NCBI GenBank assembly: GCA_964412905.1
Contig: CAYPQL010000028.1
Location: forward strand, 1 to 20,270
Source: CAYPQL01 sp964412905
Lineage (GTDB): Bacteria; Patescibacteriota; Minisyncoccia; JAHIHE01; JAGLIN01
Direction: 5' to 3'
Length of the DNA stretch: 20,270 nucleotides
Shown here piece after piece: positions 20,243 to 20,270 of the stretch (its first letter is position 1; each line of letters starts with the position of its first letter). Made by a program: the position numbers and the translations under genes. The notes beneath the pieces are model-generated. The model made no database searches. It had not been told where the DNA came from and saw nothing but the letters and a program-made list of their open reading frames with translations.

Positions 20243-20270
20243 GAGATATGAAATTAAGAAAATATTTTCA
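20235..20270 (+). CDS. Possible start of a further gene, cut by the window end
   Basis: ATG 20235 overlaps the Nudix stop by eight bases and opens MGKRYEIKKIFS to the end of the window without a stop. It is either the start of an overlapping gene or the shifted C-terminal tail of the Nudix protein. Confidence 0.25.
   Translation, partial: MGKRYEIKKIFS

Noticed and set aside
1..20270. tRNA, rRNA or CRISPR arrays
   Set aside because: No T-arm-like GGTTCRA-type cloverleaf, no rRNA core sequence, and no regularly spaced long repeats with unique spacers were found. The 7/14-bp repeats lack spacers.

Overview
The window is AT-rich, gene-dense bacterial DNA. I read it as a Candidate Phyla Radiation (Patescibacteria, Parcubacteria-like) genome; this is an inference, not proven. 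The support is short compact genes, mostly SD-less starts of the form 'aaattt-ATG', a lone type IV pseudopilin, two DUF4143 ATPases, and a lower glycolytic/gluconeogenic gene set scattered among repeats. TGA is used as a stop (15910-15912) and I saw no in-frame TGA in the main genes, so the code is the standard bacterial one rather than the UGA=Gly code of Gracilibacteria.

Layout. 1-412: structured leader region with a possible leader-peptide attenuator. 413-1440: PRMT-like methyltransferase plus a 54-aa membrane protein, both with strong Shine-Dalgarno sequences. 1754-3157: first DUF4143 ATPase. 3228-3569: small cupin. 3608-3975: decayed Nif3/DUF34 gene. 3976-5154: phosphoglycerate kinase. 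5222-5758: anchored extracytoplasmic protein. 5907-6362: pseudopilin, bracketed by two copies of one long palindrome in opposite orientation. 6629-7912: enolase. 8089-8448: cupin-like protein. 8509-10062: cofactor-independent phosphoglycerate mutase. 10288-11292: PfkB-family kinase. 11686-13335: ABC-F protein behind a long complex leader. 13622-13879: coiled-coil protein. 14064-14486: AbrB-like regulator plus Cys-rich protein. 14587-14698: relic copy of the ppsA 5' end. 14785-15912: second DUF4143 ATPase. 16349-16795 (minus): orphan protein. 17018-19432: PEP synthase. 19546-19812: small charged protein interrupted by TAA. 19838-20242: MTH1-like Nudix hydrolase.

Pgk, GpmI, Eno and PpsA together connect 1,3-bisphosphoglycerate, 3-PG, 2-PG, PEP and pyruvate. 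They are not one operon but separate transcription units divided by repeats.

The most unusual features are: (i) a family of heptanucleotide-periodic AT-rich tandem repeats found just after stop codons and also in frame inside pgk, eno and ppsA, with a small GC-rich palindrome also inserted in eno; (ii) an identical operator architecture, TAAGATA-N9-TATCTTA, at the promoter of the AbrB-like gene and again upstream of the orphan minus-strand gene, suggesting a small regulon; (iii) a duplicated ppsA promoter and start; (iv) possible attenuators ahead of the methyltransferase and the ABC-F gene.
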